NCBI GenBank assembly: GCA_026260175.1
Contig: JAKCWW010000023.1
Span: 96,378 to 160,377 of the forward strand
Length of the DNA: 64,000 bases
Direction of reading: 5' to 3'
Origin: Reticulitermes lucifugus
Taxonomy: Eukaryota; Arthropoda; Insecta; Blattodea; Rhinotermitidae
Positions within the stretch are counted from its first letter, which is position 1, and each line of letters opens with the position of its first letter. Made by a program: the position numbers and the translations under genes. Shown in pieces: positions 11,155 to 23,163 of this stretch. The notes beneath the pieces were generated by a model. The model saw nothing but the letters and a program-made list of their open reading frames with translations. It did no database searches and was not told the DNA's origin.

Positions 11155-11376
11155 TGAGATCTTCACTGTTCTGGGATGTTGCGCGGCTGTCGTTGGTTGT
11201 AGATTACCGCCGTTTAGGACAACGTGTCGGTCCCATCTTCAAGGTTCAAGCCGTACAACACGCTTCATTGACCCTTGAAGACTGGACCGATACGTTGTCC
11301 CGAAACGTTGGGGAAAGCTACAGAGCAACGTGGCGCAATATTACAGAAGAGTGAAGACTATCTCATTTATCACTGC
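11155..11376. mobile_element. Fold-back element of the CTTCTGGGATATTACGC family, copy 1
   Basis: Inverted arms at about 11155-11252 and 11268-11376. The outer part has GTTCTGGGATGTTGCGC on the left and the complement of TCTTCTGTAATATTGCGCC on the right. The inner part has GGACAACGTGTCGGTCCC-like sequence and its complement. The same arms occur at 39872-40064 and beside the gap at 42598. The right arm holds a hammerhead-like core (separate entry). No coding capacity. An inverted-repeat architecture with this core suggests a non-autonomous element; Penelope-like affinity is inference. Confidence 0.75.
11271..11313 (+). ncRNA. Hammerhead-like motif in fold-back copy 1
   Basis: Order seen: ACCC, TTGAAGA (degenerate CTGANGA), one C, GGAC/GTCC hairpin, GAA, ACGT, T, then GGGG. 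CCC at 11272-11274 can pair with GGG at 11310-11312. The first core C is replaced by T, which would be expected to hurt catalysis, so this copy may be dead. Confidence 0.3.
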
Positions 11377-11547
11377 TCATCTCTTACCAATTAACACACT
11401 AAATGATCTTAATTGACTTCATGCTGAATGACAATATCACAAAACAAGTCCATATAAATTGCTGGTGCTCAGAATGACTACCGTGTTGCATGTTCACCAC
11501 ACTGCAGTGAACATGAATGTTTAATAATTAGGATTTTTATTTGCACG

Positions 11548-11871
11548 TATGTGCAATACGCGGTGGCACAGTTGGTTGAGACACTGCGCTACAAGCCGGA
11601 AGGTCGCGGGTTCGATTCCAGATGGTGTCATTGATATTTTTCATTGACATAATCCTTTTGGTCGCACTATGGCCCTGGGGTCGACTCAGCCTCGAACAGA
11701 AATGAATATCAGTATTTCCTGGGGGGTAAAGGCGGCCAGTGCTTAGGGCTGACAAACTTACAACCTTCATGTGCCGATTGTGTATAAATCTGGGAGCCTC
11801 AACCTCCTTGAACCCTAAGGGTCTGTCCAGACCTGTAATGGGATTGCTTTACCTCTTACATATGTGCAATA
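11548..11871 (+). mobile_element. tRNA-headed SINE, family C, copy 1, with target-site duplication
   Basis: The plus-strand head starts near 11560: GCGGTGGCACAGTTGGTTGA (A box), then AGGTCGCGGGTTCGATTCC (strong B box) at about 11602-11620. The body has CTATGGCCCTGGGG, GAATATCAGTATTTCCTGGG and GTGCCGATTGTG, ending AGGGTCTGTCCAGACC. TATGTGCAATA is repeated exactly at 11548-11558 and 11861-11871, giving an 11-bp duplication around the insertion. The minus-strand frame at 11537-11770 is a shadow of this SINE. Confidence 0.92.
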
Positions 11872-12124
11872 AGTATGACTAAGCAGCACGTAGTTATGCC
11901 TTAACTATCTTTTTATCATTTAGTAATTAATCTGAATAATTACAACGTTTTAAATTTCACACATATCTTAATTATCACTGCGCAAATTGTCTAAAAAAGA
12001 AAAAGTGCTAATTTTCTGTTTTATTTGAGTAAAGTTGATTACATAAATTAGTTACTTGTTGACTATTTAACGTCAACAGATCAACAATAAAGGTTATATG
12101 AAAATTTGGAAAGGACTATATTGC

Positions 12125-12142
12125 AGAGAGAGAGAGAGAGAG
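12125..12142. repeat. (AG)n microsatellite
   Basis: Nine AG units without interruption. Confidence 0.9.
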
Positions 12143-12235
12143 CAAAGAAGGGCACTCCCATATACGGCAAAGACATTCACTTCATATCTTTAAATATCAC
12201 AAACATGGCCGTCAAAATCACAATTTAGGGGCCCT

Positions 12236-12310
12236 AACTAACTAACTAGCTTATTTATTCCGTGAAGCAAGTCTTTCACCACATCCAGGAATTCCCCTCT
12301 TTGACCCGAA
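12236..12310 (-). mobile_element. LINE 3' terminus with TTAG tail
   Basis: On the minus strand AGGGGAATTCCTGGATG, then GACTTGCTTCACGGAATAA, lead into GTTAGTTAGTTAG (plus strand 12237-12250). This matches the 3' untranslated end and tail of the LINE copy at 20926-21290, where CTCCATGGAGTTAGTTAGTT ends the element. The coding block is absent, so this insertion was cut very short. Confidence 0.5.
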
Positions 12311-14058
12311 AAAAAACAGAACTTGGAGATATAAATAAAGATGTTGGGGAAAACTGTAAGAGGGAAGATGAGAAGAAAGCAATAGTAGGGAAACTGGAAA
12401 GAGAATTGGAAGAACTGGCAGGATATTAAAAAGAGAAAGAGATTGGAAAGGGTCTTATGCGTTTGCAACATAGAGGAGAAAGATTAGGACCAAGAACGAA
12501 AAAAAGACATTCCTGTAAAGTAGTAAAAACCTCTCCACTTTAAGAGGTTACTTATGAAAAAAAGACATCGAAATATAATGAAATAAAGTGACGAAGGTTA
12601 TCCTAGGGACGAAGAAGGTGATATTAATGATGGTAATGCTGATGCCATTTTCATGAGTCTTGATTTCAGAATATTAGCAGAAGGCGACAGTGAAGCTAAT
12701 AAACGAAGAAGACAGGTTTCTTCTTATAGGAGAGAAGAAAGATCAAAGTAAAAATTTGTCTTTGCATTCAAGTATTTTTAACTGAATATTATATTACCTG
12801 ATACGTAGTCATATATTGGTTATCTCTTGCTGGAAATTTAATTTGAATTTTATTTTATAACAGACTATGTCAAAAATACGCTTTAAACGATGTCAAACTT
12901 ACAAATAAAACACAGTGACATACCTGGAAAAGACTGTAAATGTATCCGAATATTCTTTTCTGGGGTGAAAGAGCAAATTGCTTAATTACAGTATAGAATT
13001 TTAAGCCGTTCTAAAGAAAACATATTCTTATGTAATTTCTCTGACTGCCTAAATTTATACCGTTTTCGAATTAAGAACAAATTGCACAATACATGAATAT
13101 ATATAATCACCAACCAAGTAATAATTTCAATAAAATTAAACTCTTTAAATGTTATTAGGGAAGTCTATAAATAACAAAATACTGAAGACATAACACTTAC
13201 GGAACCAAGACGAATGAAAAGCTCGCTATGGAATATGGAAAATCAGAAGGCAGGAAGTAAAGATTCAGAGACCAAATACACCTGCAGTGTATAAGAAGAG
13301 GTGATAGCCTAGTTGATGATACAGCACGTCTGTACACAGTCTGTTATAGTTTCCTTACCATTACGACACACTACAGCAGAAGGAACACACTAAACTCCAA
13401 GAGGAAGTAAATTATATGCCTATAAGTATGAGATGTGTCGAAGATCCGATAACAACTTGAACTTCATACAACAGAAGCTGCGAAGACTGAGATCCTCAAG
13501 CAAATATGCAGAATCTCCATGATCTAAATGCCAGTTTCTTAATATTATATACAGAAATACTCGCTGTTTGTGCCGAGAATAATGAGACACAAGTGAATAT
13601 ATGTGTTAGAAAAACGTAGAGATTTAATTGTTACACCAGGTGGTACGTATAATAATCTTGATAGGAGGTTAAATAACATAACTATAAGGATAAAGAAAAT
13701 ATGCTTTCGGTGCTATATAATGTCACGCCACACTAAAACGATACATGCAATCATAAGAGGGCTCAAGCAATGAGTCTAAAATCTAGAGATCTTTCTTCGG
13801 CATGTTATTGCAATTTTAACCTCCCATAATCCTATTTCCTTCCCCATAACGTCACTGAGTTTCCAAGGTACCCTATACACGAAATAAGTATATTGTGTGG
13901 TAGTTGCGCTATGTTCTTATAATCTATGGCTCAAAACACATTCGACCGTAACGCGCAAGATATTGTGTTATATATGACGAGGGGAGCAAGCTGCAGTAAT
14001 ACCTGGGAAAATGGTGAAATTCAGAACACCTGTTGGTATCCAAAGCAGAAATAGGGAG

Positions 14059-14090
14059 AAGAGGAGAGAAAGAGAGAGAGAGAGGGGGGC
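14059..14090. repeat. (GA)n-rich tract ending in a G run
   Basis: GA dinucleotides with one interruption followed by six G. Confidence 0.85.
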
Positions 14091-14303
14091 ACAGAGTGAG
14101 GTAAATATAGCGAGAATAAGCCAGCGCAATGCGATGTATTTGTATGATTTTTGGATTATTACAACGCAATTGGAACAGTAATAAATACTCTATTGCCTTA
14201 TTTTATGTGCACAGTAAAATATGTAACAAGTTGCGCCTAAGGGTTTGTAAAATGCATTGTTTATACAATACGTATTCTGTAAATATTTTGAAATCATTAG
14301 GGC

Positions 14304-14336
14304 GGTGCGCGCGCGTGTGTATGTGTGGGGGGGGGG
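14304..14336. repeat. Alternating GC/GT tract joined to a run of ten G
   Basis: GTGCGCGCGCGTGTGTATGT alternates purine and pyrimidine (a Z-DNA-prone composition), followed directly by ten G at 14327-14336. Both are prone to length errors in sequencing. Confidence 0.8.
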
Positions 14337-15559
14337 AGGTTCTCCATACCATACAACAGTTTCCTCTCAGGCGAAACATTTTAACACAAAAGCTGACGTT
14401 CAGAACTCGCAGTGTCTGATAAACAATATTAGAAATAAAACACAGACACAACTAAAGCAAGTCCATATTTTTGCAATGTTTTGGAAAAACAGAGCTCAGA
14501 ATATGGATCAACGGCAGAATCTCGTGAACGCATTAATAAAAATTCTAATTCTATTAAGACGTGAAAATTCTTAACCAGATTATCGATTATGAAATTTTAA
14601 ACGACGCTTCTCAGTGTGGTTGTCTCAAAGGATAAACAGAATAATTTTTTTTCGATGCGGACACAGGTAGGTCTATCACACGCCACAGAACAATGACTCT
14701 ATTTCTTTTGTTTTGAAATATTAAAACGCAGAAACCGAGTCATGCCTTGTTATTTGAATAAAAATTATTTGAGCGCTTAAACATTTAAACAAAACTAAAG
14801 TACAGATGATTAATTTACTTATGTCTTATATTAGGAACAACAGGCTACAATAAACTACAAAGGTTCAAGTATATATGCGGAAACGTATGGCGACTATTTA
14901 AAACAAGCAGTAAGGAAACAGTATTGAAATTATACAATATTGTATAATGGCATTACCAACACTTGCATACGGCTGTGAGAATTGGACCGTACGAAATGGA
15001 AGAAGAATACAGACAGTAGAGAGAAAATTTTGAGATCAGCTGCGGAATACATATTACATAATTATAAAACAACATAAACAATTTAAACGACACTATTGTT
15101 GTTTAGAGACGTAGGTAGACACAACATTTATTAAGAACGAACAATACACGCATTGCCGAGTTAGTGCATGAATACATTCCAGCTGGCAGAGCACATGTAG
15201 AACGATGAAGGAAAAGATAGATGGAATGATACGAATATAGAAAAAGCCGGGATAACTTATACTCGTTGCTGATGCAGAATATGACGATAATGATGATGAT
15301 GAGGGAGAACTTAACATATATATTGTTATTAAACTGATTTAAAAGTGCGCATAAAGGTGCAATAATAGAAAATTAAACGTAAGAGATACGCTTCTTTATT
15401 TCATTCGAAAACGAACTCGGTCAGTATACCAAAACATGTCCGCTGTCTTTACTGGAACTTTGCGGTCTTGCTCTGGTGTCTCTCATGCCTCGAACAGTTC
15501 ATCAAGTCTGTAAGAAAGCCTGATAAATTGGAACTGCTGTTTGCAGCTCCAGCAGTTTT

Positions 15560-15800
15560 GATGCAAGATTTCTACGTCAACTCCATGGGACACTTCCCTC
15601 GAAAAATTAAAAATTGTCCGTCATGATATCGAAGATTCACTACTGCATTGACAGTAACTTGCAGTTGGACAATATCCTGATTTAGTAGACTCGACGTCCA
15701 CTATGTATGTCTTTAAGATCTACTTGAAGACGTTATCCTCCTTCTACAACTAGGTCTCCAAAGTCGTCTATTCCATTCATGGTTTCCGACAAACCGTCCC
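15560..15800 (-). mobile_element. LINE 3'-end relic
   Basis: Minus-strand translation gives LVVEGG, VDLKDIHSGRRVY, then VTVNAVVNLRYHDGQFLIF and RGKCPMELT. These follow the order of the LINE C-terminus (WRALVNAVVNLRVP) and its 3' untranslated region, including the CCATGGAGTT end near 15575. Frameshifts and stops throughout. Confidence 0.6.
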
Positions 15801-16289
15801 TGTCAATCGTCACAATAATTCTTATGTTTTCACTTAATTGTCAGTATTGCAACCGCACTTTAAAGAAATTGTTGAAAACTTACTAATTTTATGACGTAAA
15901 ACTCTAATGTAGGTCTCGCCGCAATGGAAAATGACATCTACGCAGGCACCGCATGTCCGTAATTAATCTACGTTGTAGGGTGTATAACACAACAACTAAA
16001 ATAACACATACCGAAATTTACAGGAATAAATAAATGTTGACTTAATTTACCATTTAAACAAAATATACATACTTGGGCTGTGTTTATATTAATACAACAG
16101 TAAAAATTTGAATTGCATTGAATATAGCAGGAATCAATCTCCCACTCATTATTTAACTCCTATTTTTCAAGTATTCACTGCACTCCAAACATCCAAAAAT
16201 CAAATCTAGTCACAAAAGAAAAAATACAATTACATTTTATGAAACCAATGGTCGTAAGGACGAATCAAATACGAACAACGTTCGTGCAG

Positions 16290-16590
16290 TAGAGGCCTGT
16301 TGCAGAAGATAAAAGTGATTCAAATGTTCGAGAAATTCCCCTTCTTTAATGACTGGCGAAGTTTCATTACCGCGTTAACAACAGTCCAAAACTTCAGTCT
16401 GCCCTGTTATTCGAATTCACTCTCCTCGTTCGCACATAATTTAGAATCATTTTCAACAGCATCCTAATATCCTGACACATACGCCAATCTGTACACACAC
16501 TGTCTTCCTTTCAAGTATCCCGGCTAACATTTTGTATGCACTTGTTACAACAGCAATGCGCCCAAACATTTTATTCAGTCACTCTACTAA
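16290..16590 (-). mobile_element. LINE 3'-end relic
   Basis: The minus strand reads SAYKMLAGILERKTV, matching the NAYKVLVGKPEGKR region. After a degraded middle it reads FWTVVNAVMKLRQSLKKGNF, matching WRAVVNAVMNLRVP and the start of the 3' region. Stops break the frame. It covers a little more of the C-terminal block than neighbouring relics. Confidence 0.6.
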
Positions 16591-17164
16591 TACGCAGTGA
16601 AAAGTATAAGTAATGGACCTCTTCACTACACAATTTACTGCATTCTGATTTTGTGTTTTCTTGAGGATCAAATCATTTTCTCAAATTCTCGTTGTGAAAT
16701 ATCGATAAAAATGTTTTGAAATCTTTCTGTATCTGTGATGCCGAGGATTGTGAATCATACACGTATTTTCTGTATTAGTAGACATGTATTTCTAGACATG
16801 CTTTGCACATTCTGTAGCCGTTTCATTTGATAGGTTTCTGTTATTGCACTGATATCTGTTATTGCCAGTTCTTCTGTCATATCTGTATTACTTTTACGAC
16901 TCGTCATTCTGTTTCCTGTGACCGCTCTTGGGAAACTCATTCTAACGTCTCCATTCTTCTAACTTTTCTTTATGTAACATTCAACACTTGGTTGCGCATA
17001 CCAGCACAGTTATAGCTGTCATTTTCATAATAATTTTTGTTTCATAGTTACACACGACTGCTGAGGTGTGCCTACTTTTCTATTACTCGCACATCATCCG
17101 CTTGTAGCTTATAGTGCTGCCCAAATAAACGGCACTTCTGTATGAAAGTAAAAAGGTAAAGTTC
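16591..17164. other. Unrecognised stretch
   Basis: Opposed 61- and 62-codon frames at 16755-17015 overlap and neither shows a motif. Nothing else recognised. Confidence 0.4.
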
Positions 17165-17433
17165 ACCCTATATCCTGCCATGAAGGCACAAAAGGAAAGT
17201 AGAGTTATAGCTCCACCCTTTCTTTAACCACCGCGCTAGATGGGGGTGGATGGTTAATGCCACGCCCCGGGCGCTTTACCTCCTGGAATGATCCAGTACC
17301 CAGTGTACAGGAGTCTGGGTTGGCCCCAAGGCCGCTCTGGATAGGTGCGAAAAATATCGCCGCTACCGGGATTCTATTCCCGGACTTTCCAGGTCGTAGT
17401 GAGTCGCTATGCCGACTACGCTATCCAGGCCCA
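17165..17433 (-). mobile_element. tRNA-headed SINE, family A, copy 4 (ungapped)
   Basis: The most complete copy of family A in the window because it lacks the N run. On the minus strand TGGGCCTGGATAGCGTAGTC is an A box diverged from GATAGCTCAGTCGG. GGGAATAGAATCCCGGTAG is the B-box region, followed by the internal body and the GCCATGAAGG-type end. Substitutions in both promoter boxes suggest an older insertion. No clear target duplication found. Confidence 0.88.
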
Positions 17434-18737
17434 TCGACTGTTCTGTGTACCGATCAATATATTTTTCAGGGAGTATAAAAGATATATTACGCAATGCTTA
17501 GTGGAACTAATTGTATTTCATTCTAGCTTAGCTGAGAATAAAACAGTGTAGTATAGGCCGACGAGATGCGATTTTGGGCCATAAAGACTTTATATCTTAT
17601 GACAGACGTAGCAGCTCTGAGATAGGAAACAAGTCTTACACATTCATTCAGTAGCGTCTTGAGGTCAGAGGTGGAGAGCTAGCGCAAAGGGTCTTCAAAT
17701 GACTGGAGGTTGCCACAGGCGCCTTCTGGGACTGTACTCAGAGATTAAGTTCTCTCACCAATCTCCAGGAAAGAGCGAAGAGTTGTCAGGGGATTTCGGT
17801 CGACAAAGGTGAAGCAAAGACAGTGGGTTCTTCATGACGGGAGAGCTGGAGACTTCACAAACGAAACATAACTTGGGTCAGCACTTTGAACCTTAAAGGA
17901 TAATCTGAGACACTCGTTCGGGCCAAGATACACCAATATCAAAGCTGAAAGGGTCAAGTAACCCCGTACTGGTATTGGAGTTCTCTACAGCAGCCAACTG
18001 TCTGTACGTTTCATACCGTAAAGAATGTATACAATTCAATGCCTCAAAACGTGTATGATCCTATATTTTTATACATACCTCGCTTTTACGCAAAAACGTA
18101 ATTGTATTCATTACTTTCTGGATAAAATGCTCCTATAATTTAAGATTCTGTGGTCAGAAATTAATTCGAAATTTATAATTATAAAACTACCAGACAGTTA
18201 TTCACAAATTCAGGATTCAAACTAAAGATCTGTTGCATGATTCCGCTTTCATGGGTGCAAGACATACGGAGTCACTATTACAGCTTAATCGCAAATAAAA
18301 CTATAAACCAACATTAGCAAGAACATGCATCTTATTGCGAGTTGCCATGAGGATGGGAGATATAAGGGTGGTCATGAATGTTGACGGCAGTGGGGTAATG
18401 GGAAAGAAGGAACTTCAGAAAGTTTAAAAGGTTGTCCGTCTGTTTAAGAACCACTACAAGAAGACTGCGGGAACGTAAAAATGTACCTCCATGCGTACTT
18501 AATCTCTTCACTTAACTGACTATATCGCTTATTTTAATGCAGTGTCACGACGTACTAACAAAGATATTTCTGAACCTTCATAGAGCACTGCTGAAGCCGT
18601 TCAAGGGACAAAGACCTAAGAGTTAAGATAGGTTACACGATGGTAAGTATGCACAATAGAAGACATAACGAGTCTAATATTTATGCTATTAGTTAAGTAC
18701 CAACACTTTCATTTAGGAATATATGTAAAGCTATCCC
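17434..18737. other. Unrecognised stretch
   Basis: 1.3 kb with no element or gene recognised. GC content rises at 17640-17900 without a coding frame. Confidence 0.4.
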
Positions 18738-18984
18738 TGTACAGGCCTGGGCAGGCCCTTAGTGCTCCAGGAGGTTGAGGCTCCCTTTCTTGACAATCGG
18801 CACATGAAGGTGGTAAGGTTATCAACTCTACGCACCGGCCGCCTTTACCCCCAGGAGATACCCCTGGTACTTATTTCTGTTAGAGGCTGAGGGCCATAGT
18901 GTGGCCGGAAGGACCCCATGGGGAATGTAACCCGCGACCTTCCGGCTTGTAGCGCAGTGCCTCAACCAACTGCGCCACCGCGTA
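18738..18984 (-). mobile_element. tRNA-headed SINE, family C, copy 2
   Basis: The minus-strand head at about 18984 reads CGCGGTGGCGCAGTTGGTTG, followed by GAAGGTCGCGGGTTACATTC, where the B box is altered from GGTTCGATTCC. The body shares GTGCCGATTGT and CTCCTGGAGCAC with copy 1 and is nearly full length. A mutated B box should weaken pol III transcription. Confidence 0.88.
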
Positions 18985-20925
18985 CCCCTTTCAGGGACAT
19001 AACACTAACTTGATTATAATAAGCATAGGTTAAGAATTAAAATGTCGTATACCTGGATGCGAGTGGAGCACACACACATAAAATTCGTAAAACCAAAGTC
19101 ACAAACACAGTAGTCAGAAGCAGAAGGTGGCTACACAATGTATTTACTGATGAAAGTGCCAACCTACCAGACTGAAGCGAAAGTGCATTACATGTTCCTA
19201 GTGTCAATGCGACATCGCTATGAATAGCTCAGCTAGTGATAAAACACTCGGGCTCTCCCTGGTTGCACCAGGAAGCCCATGCCTTCATGGGATTAATTAG
19301 GCCTATTTATGTATTCATTTGTACCTGGATGCACGTGTGTTCTCAGGTACTTGTACTAACATTACTCACACATTCATGCGAGCCCACTTTACACGTGAAT
19401 CAGAACAAGAAGCATTGTAACATGAATAAAATTCTTCGTGCTTCTTGAGGATCGAGATACTAGAAGAAATGCATTAACCATTCACAGTACAGTTGTTGCT
19501 ATATGTAACCTCTTTTAACATGGAAGACTTCTACTTTGCCCACGCATTATATTAACATGTTTCGCACAAGCTGCTTAAGCTGGTCTTTGTAACAGGTGCA
19601 TTGGGGTAACTTCGATTTTGACTTGGTTTTTCAGTTGGAGTGTTCTTGCGAAGTGTAACTTAACGCAGCTCTGAGCAACAAAATATCAAAATCGCAAGAT
19701 CTATGTACGGACACTCTCTGGTTTTGAGCTTCTGTGAACAGTAACGGGCCTTCAGGTATCATCAAAGACGCACGATTATTTGATCAGTGAGAGACTATCA
19801 CCTTTTAAAGAAGATTTCTGCTCCAGGGGGTTATTTAGTAACTTAGAAGCCACAGGATCAGCCACATAAATGGGACAGTCACATTGGAAAATTAAGGAAA
19901 ATTATCACGGGTTGTGTTATATCAGAATAACATTATGCATGTGCAAAGTAGAAACACCGCTGGCAATGCTGAGACGAAGTTCGTTCTATCCGCTTCAAGA
20001 AGCAACGTGTGTATGTAATATGAAATGGTAGATGACATTCTACGCAGTAAACCTCTCTGCGCCCTAAGGCAAATGGGAGGAAGGGCGTAGCACCCACTTT
20101 GAATGCATTACGCCTAGCTGGGGGACGTTCTAATTGAAACTCCCATCCGAGCATCAACCGCTAGAACCTGATTCTTCACTCTCACCTCTCCTTATTCATA
20201 CTGAAGGATTCCCCAGCCAGAAAGCGACAGCAGCTTAGGTCGGATCACCGTCATGACTGACATCTTTTTTAATGACGTTGTTACAATTACAGAGTTCAGT
20301 TAGCGCTGACGAATTTATTAATGATGCAAATCATGAAAAATGGTAGTAACACTATAATAAACGGCAGGGTACATTATAAAACCAAAGTCTATTATAAATG
20401 TGAGAATCGCGTGGCGGTGAAGACACATGATTTAGTTTGCTGGGTAATAATTCCATTTAATGACTGAAAATGTAAGCAATAGGTTCCTCCGAAACACTGG
20501 TAACCACCTAGTAAATTGCAAGGCGTTATAGTCCAGAAGATTTCAATAAGAAAATTAAGAAATATGAACTGTAAAATGTGGGAACTCGTCTAAGCAGACG
20601 GCACTGTGTGCTCGTGTTTTAACCGTCACTGCGCACAGCGTACTGATGAAGTAACTTACCAGAATCTGTCTTTCATTACTACAACCATACTACCCAGTGC
20701 CCTAAGCATTCATGATGCTTACATGTTAGTTATTCTTAAGTTAAATATTAAAACACAAAGATATAATCATAATATGAACATCTGTATATTACGCAGCAGA
20801 AACGTTTTGATTTTGGCACGCGAATATATTCCGGATTTGAGAAAGTTCATAATTCCCACGTTCACGATATATTATTATGGTGAACAAATAAAGGAGCTGG
20901 AGAAGGGCCAGGCATGTAGCACTAA
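18985..20925. other. Unrecognised stretch with one possible tRNA-like scrap
   Basis: GAATAGCTCAGCTAGTG at about 19218 resembles an A box and GGTTGCACCAGG a distant B box, but there is no body, so it is not called as a SINE. The 107-codon frame at 20606-20929 and the 74-codon minus-strand frame at 19933-20157 show no known motif. Confidence 0.4.
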
Positions 20926-21290
20926 CTAACTAACTAACTAACTCCATGGAGCGGAGTCCTTGAGAAACTAACAGGTCCTCAGCTAGTCAAGAAAGTCCCC
21001 GCGTTTTATGGAACCCGAAGATTCACTACCGCATTCACAACAGCCCGCCGTCTGTCCCTATTCTGAGACATATCAATCCAATCCACGCCCCATCCCACTT
21101 CTTGAAGATCCGTTTTAATATTATCTACGCCTGGGTCTTCCAAGTGGTTCCTTCCCTCAGGTCTCCCCACCATAAACCTGTATGCACCTCTCCCCTTCCC
21201 CATACATGCTACATGCCCCGTCCACCTCATTCTTCTTGATTTTATCACCCGAATAATATTTGGTGAAGAGTACAGATCATTAAGTTAGGC
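20926..21290 (-). mobile_element. LINE 3' end, best-preserved copy, with TTAG-type tail
   Basis: The minus-strand frame 21248-21006 is open for 80 codons: RMRWTGHVACMGKGRGAYRF, VGRPEGRNHLEDPGVDNIKT, DLQEVGWGVDWIDMSQNRDR and AVVNAVVNLRVP then stop. This is the C-terminal tail of a LINE polyprotein, after the reverse transcriptase. The 3' untranslated part follows and ends CTCCATGGAGTTAGTTAGTT, with the tail at 20926-20944. The upstream coding region is missing, so it is a 5'-truncated, non-autonomous copy. It serves here as the reference for the other relics. Confidence 0.85.
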
Positions 21291-21782
21291 ATGTAGCACG
21301 ATTGCGAGATATGAAAAAGGCATAAAAATTTTCGTGGGGCAACCTGAAGCAAAAAACACCATTTACGAAATCTAGAGTCAGTTTAGAGGATAATACAGAG
21401 ATGAGAATAAAATGTGAGGGTTTGGATTGGATTAATATTGCTCGGGATAAAGTCGCTTGAAGGGCGAGGGATTTGTCTATTGGATAGTCTGTTAGCTTCT
21501 CAAATAGCTGTACACGCCGTTCAGATAGTTCTGTTCGGTGGAAAAATGAGAGGAAAGCAACTAAAGAGAAAATCTAAAAATTAAAAAGTATGAATTAAAT
21601 GCCACCAGCATATGTTAACAAGACCTTTCCTGTTCCATGACACACTTTTTACTTTATGTATGAACCAACACTAACTGAAGACACTCAGCGTGAAGGAGAA
21701 TTAACCCTGTTGAAATAAAAGTCGCTCGTTGAAGTATTTCCTATCTTACAAGGTGCCAGAAATTTTATTACCACCAACATTA
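21291..21782. other. Unrecognised stretch
   Basis: No feature supported. Confidence 0.4.
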
Positions 21783-21870
21783 CTGTCTTCCGGGATGATA
21801 GTCTAGCATTTCGAAAAAATGTACCGACGTTTCAGACAAACCTCCTGCCTCTATCATCAGTGTTGAAGTA
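21783..21870 (-). mobile_element. Single arm of a fold-back element with hammerhead-like core
   Basis: On the minus strand ACTGATGATAGAGGCAGG, then TTTGTCTGAAACGTCGGTAC, then a stretch ending ATCATCCCGGAAG. CTGATGA plus an AGA/TCT-closed hairpin plus GAA plus ACGT-C repeats the core layout of the larger fold-backs, and CTTCCGGGAT echoes their CTTCTGGGAT end. Pairing of the outer stem is poor and no opposite arm was found. Confidence 0.45.
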
Positions 21871-23163
21871 AAAGTCGCGCCGATGACGGACCACAAGTTA
21901 CCTCACCTCATCTTATCTGGAGTAAATTTTGTTCAGTGTACACCCTATTTTTTAGGAATACTCTATGATACTAAAACAGAACACCTTTCAGTCGGTAAAC
22001 AAAATAAATGAAAAATACATATGAATATAATGATTTTCTGCTCCGAAAATTCTCTTCAGAAACTTTACTACTTAGCAACGGATTAGATTTCGAATGATCA
22101 GTCAAAAAGTATTAATAGCAGTGAGACAAAAAGCCTTAGGGTATTAAGTAAAGTACATTTTCTGAAAGAATATTAGGAAAATTATAATAATAATGAAAAC
22201 TCATTCTAACAGTTAAAGTCGTGACTCTACACTGTAATTTATATTACTTTTGAACATAAAGTGCCAGGTGTAGTCTGCGTGGTGTCTTATGTGGCTTTTA
22301 AACTTTTCGAGTTACCAGATGCAGTCAGTAATTTGTTTCAAACTTGCTTCCATTTTGTTTATTCTGATTCAGCTTAAAAAGATATCATCATTCCAATTTT
22401 TTTCTCTCTAAAACAGGACATATTTGGGATATCACAACTTTATAGTACGAATGTTTTATATGTGAATCGATTAATACTCGCAAGATGTTACATGAAAAGT
22501 GTGGCGCTCGAAGCGAGCACATCCGTGATGTTTCTTTAATCCTATTTACCAACGTCCAAGACTTCAGCTATGAGGGTTATGGATATGGATCTAAGGAACA
22601 CAACGTGCTTCTGGTAAGGAGCTAAGTGTGACAGAATAAATTACAGCTCGTCGACCAATAACAACAACCAATAACGTCACAACGAGGCATGAACATATGT
22701 TGGTACCGTGGCGTCTAGTCATGTATCTAAACATTCTGAAAGTTTTTAACTGCAGTTCTAGTTAAAACAACGATTAAATAATTTAGGCACTTCCTGTTGC
22801 ATGTACTTCAATGTTTGGCTGCATGTGTCTAGGTTATAGATTGTTTCCTATACGGCAGGCTGGATTTCTAATCTCAGGCAGGACCCTTGGTAAATTAACT
22901 GCTGATTTTTGTCCATCCAAGCGAATACTGTGGCGGTTTATAAAGCAGGCCACGCCACTTCTATTGCAGAAAAAATTTTCCAGTTCATCATAATAATACC
23001 CTTGCAACGCCACGCTACGTAAATAATATGAATGAAAAAAACATCGTTCAATAAGTGAGTAATACTACAGTCTTCACAACAGAGCAGCATTTGCCCCATC
23101 TTGAAACAGACAAAACCATGTTAAATTCCCGAATCCAATTTGATGAACGTCCATTTGCATGTT
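21871..23163. other. Unrecognised stretch
   Basis: 1.3 kb AT-rich; no element recognised. Confidence 0.4.

Larger units (their letters stand above)
12311..15559. other. Long unrecognised AT-rich stretch
   Basis: No gene seen. The plus strand is purine-rich at 12340-12480, which makes the Phe/Leu-rich minus-strand frame at 12238-12471 an artefact. Microsatellite and G-run features inside are listed separately. Frames at 13924-14574 overlap on both strands and carry no motif. Confidence 0.45.

Noticed and set aside
11559-11625. Functional tRNA gene at 11.56 kb
   Set aside because: A and B boxes are good, but the sequence runs on into the family C body and no acceptor stem closes.
13924-14574. 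Overlapping frames on both strands near 14.2 kb
   Set aside because: Mutual shadows across an AT-rich and G-run region with no motif in either strand.
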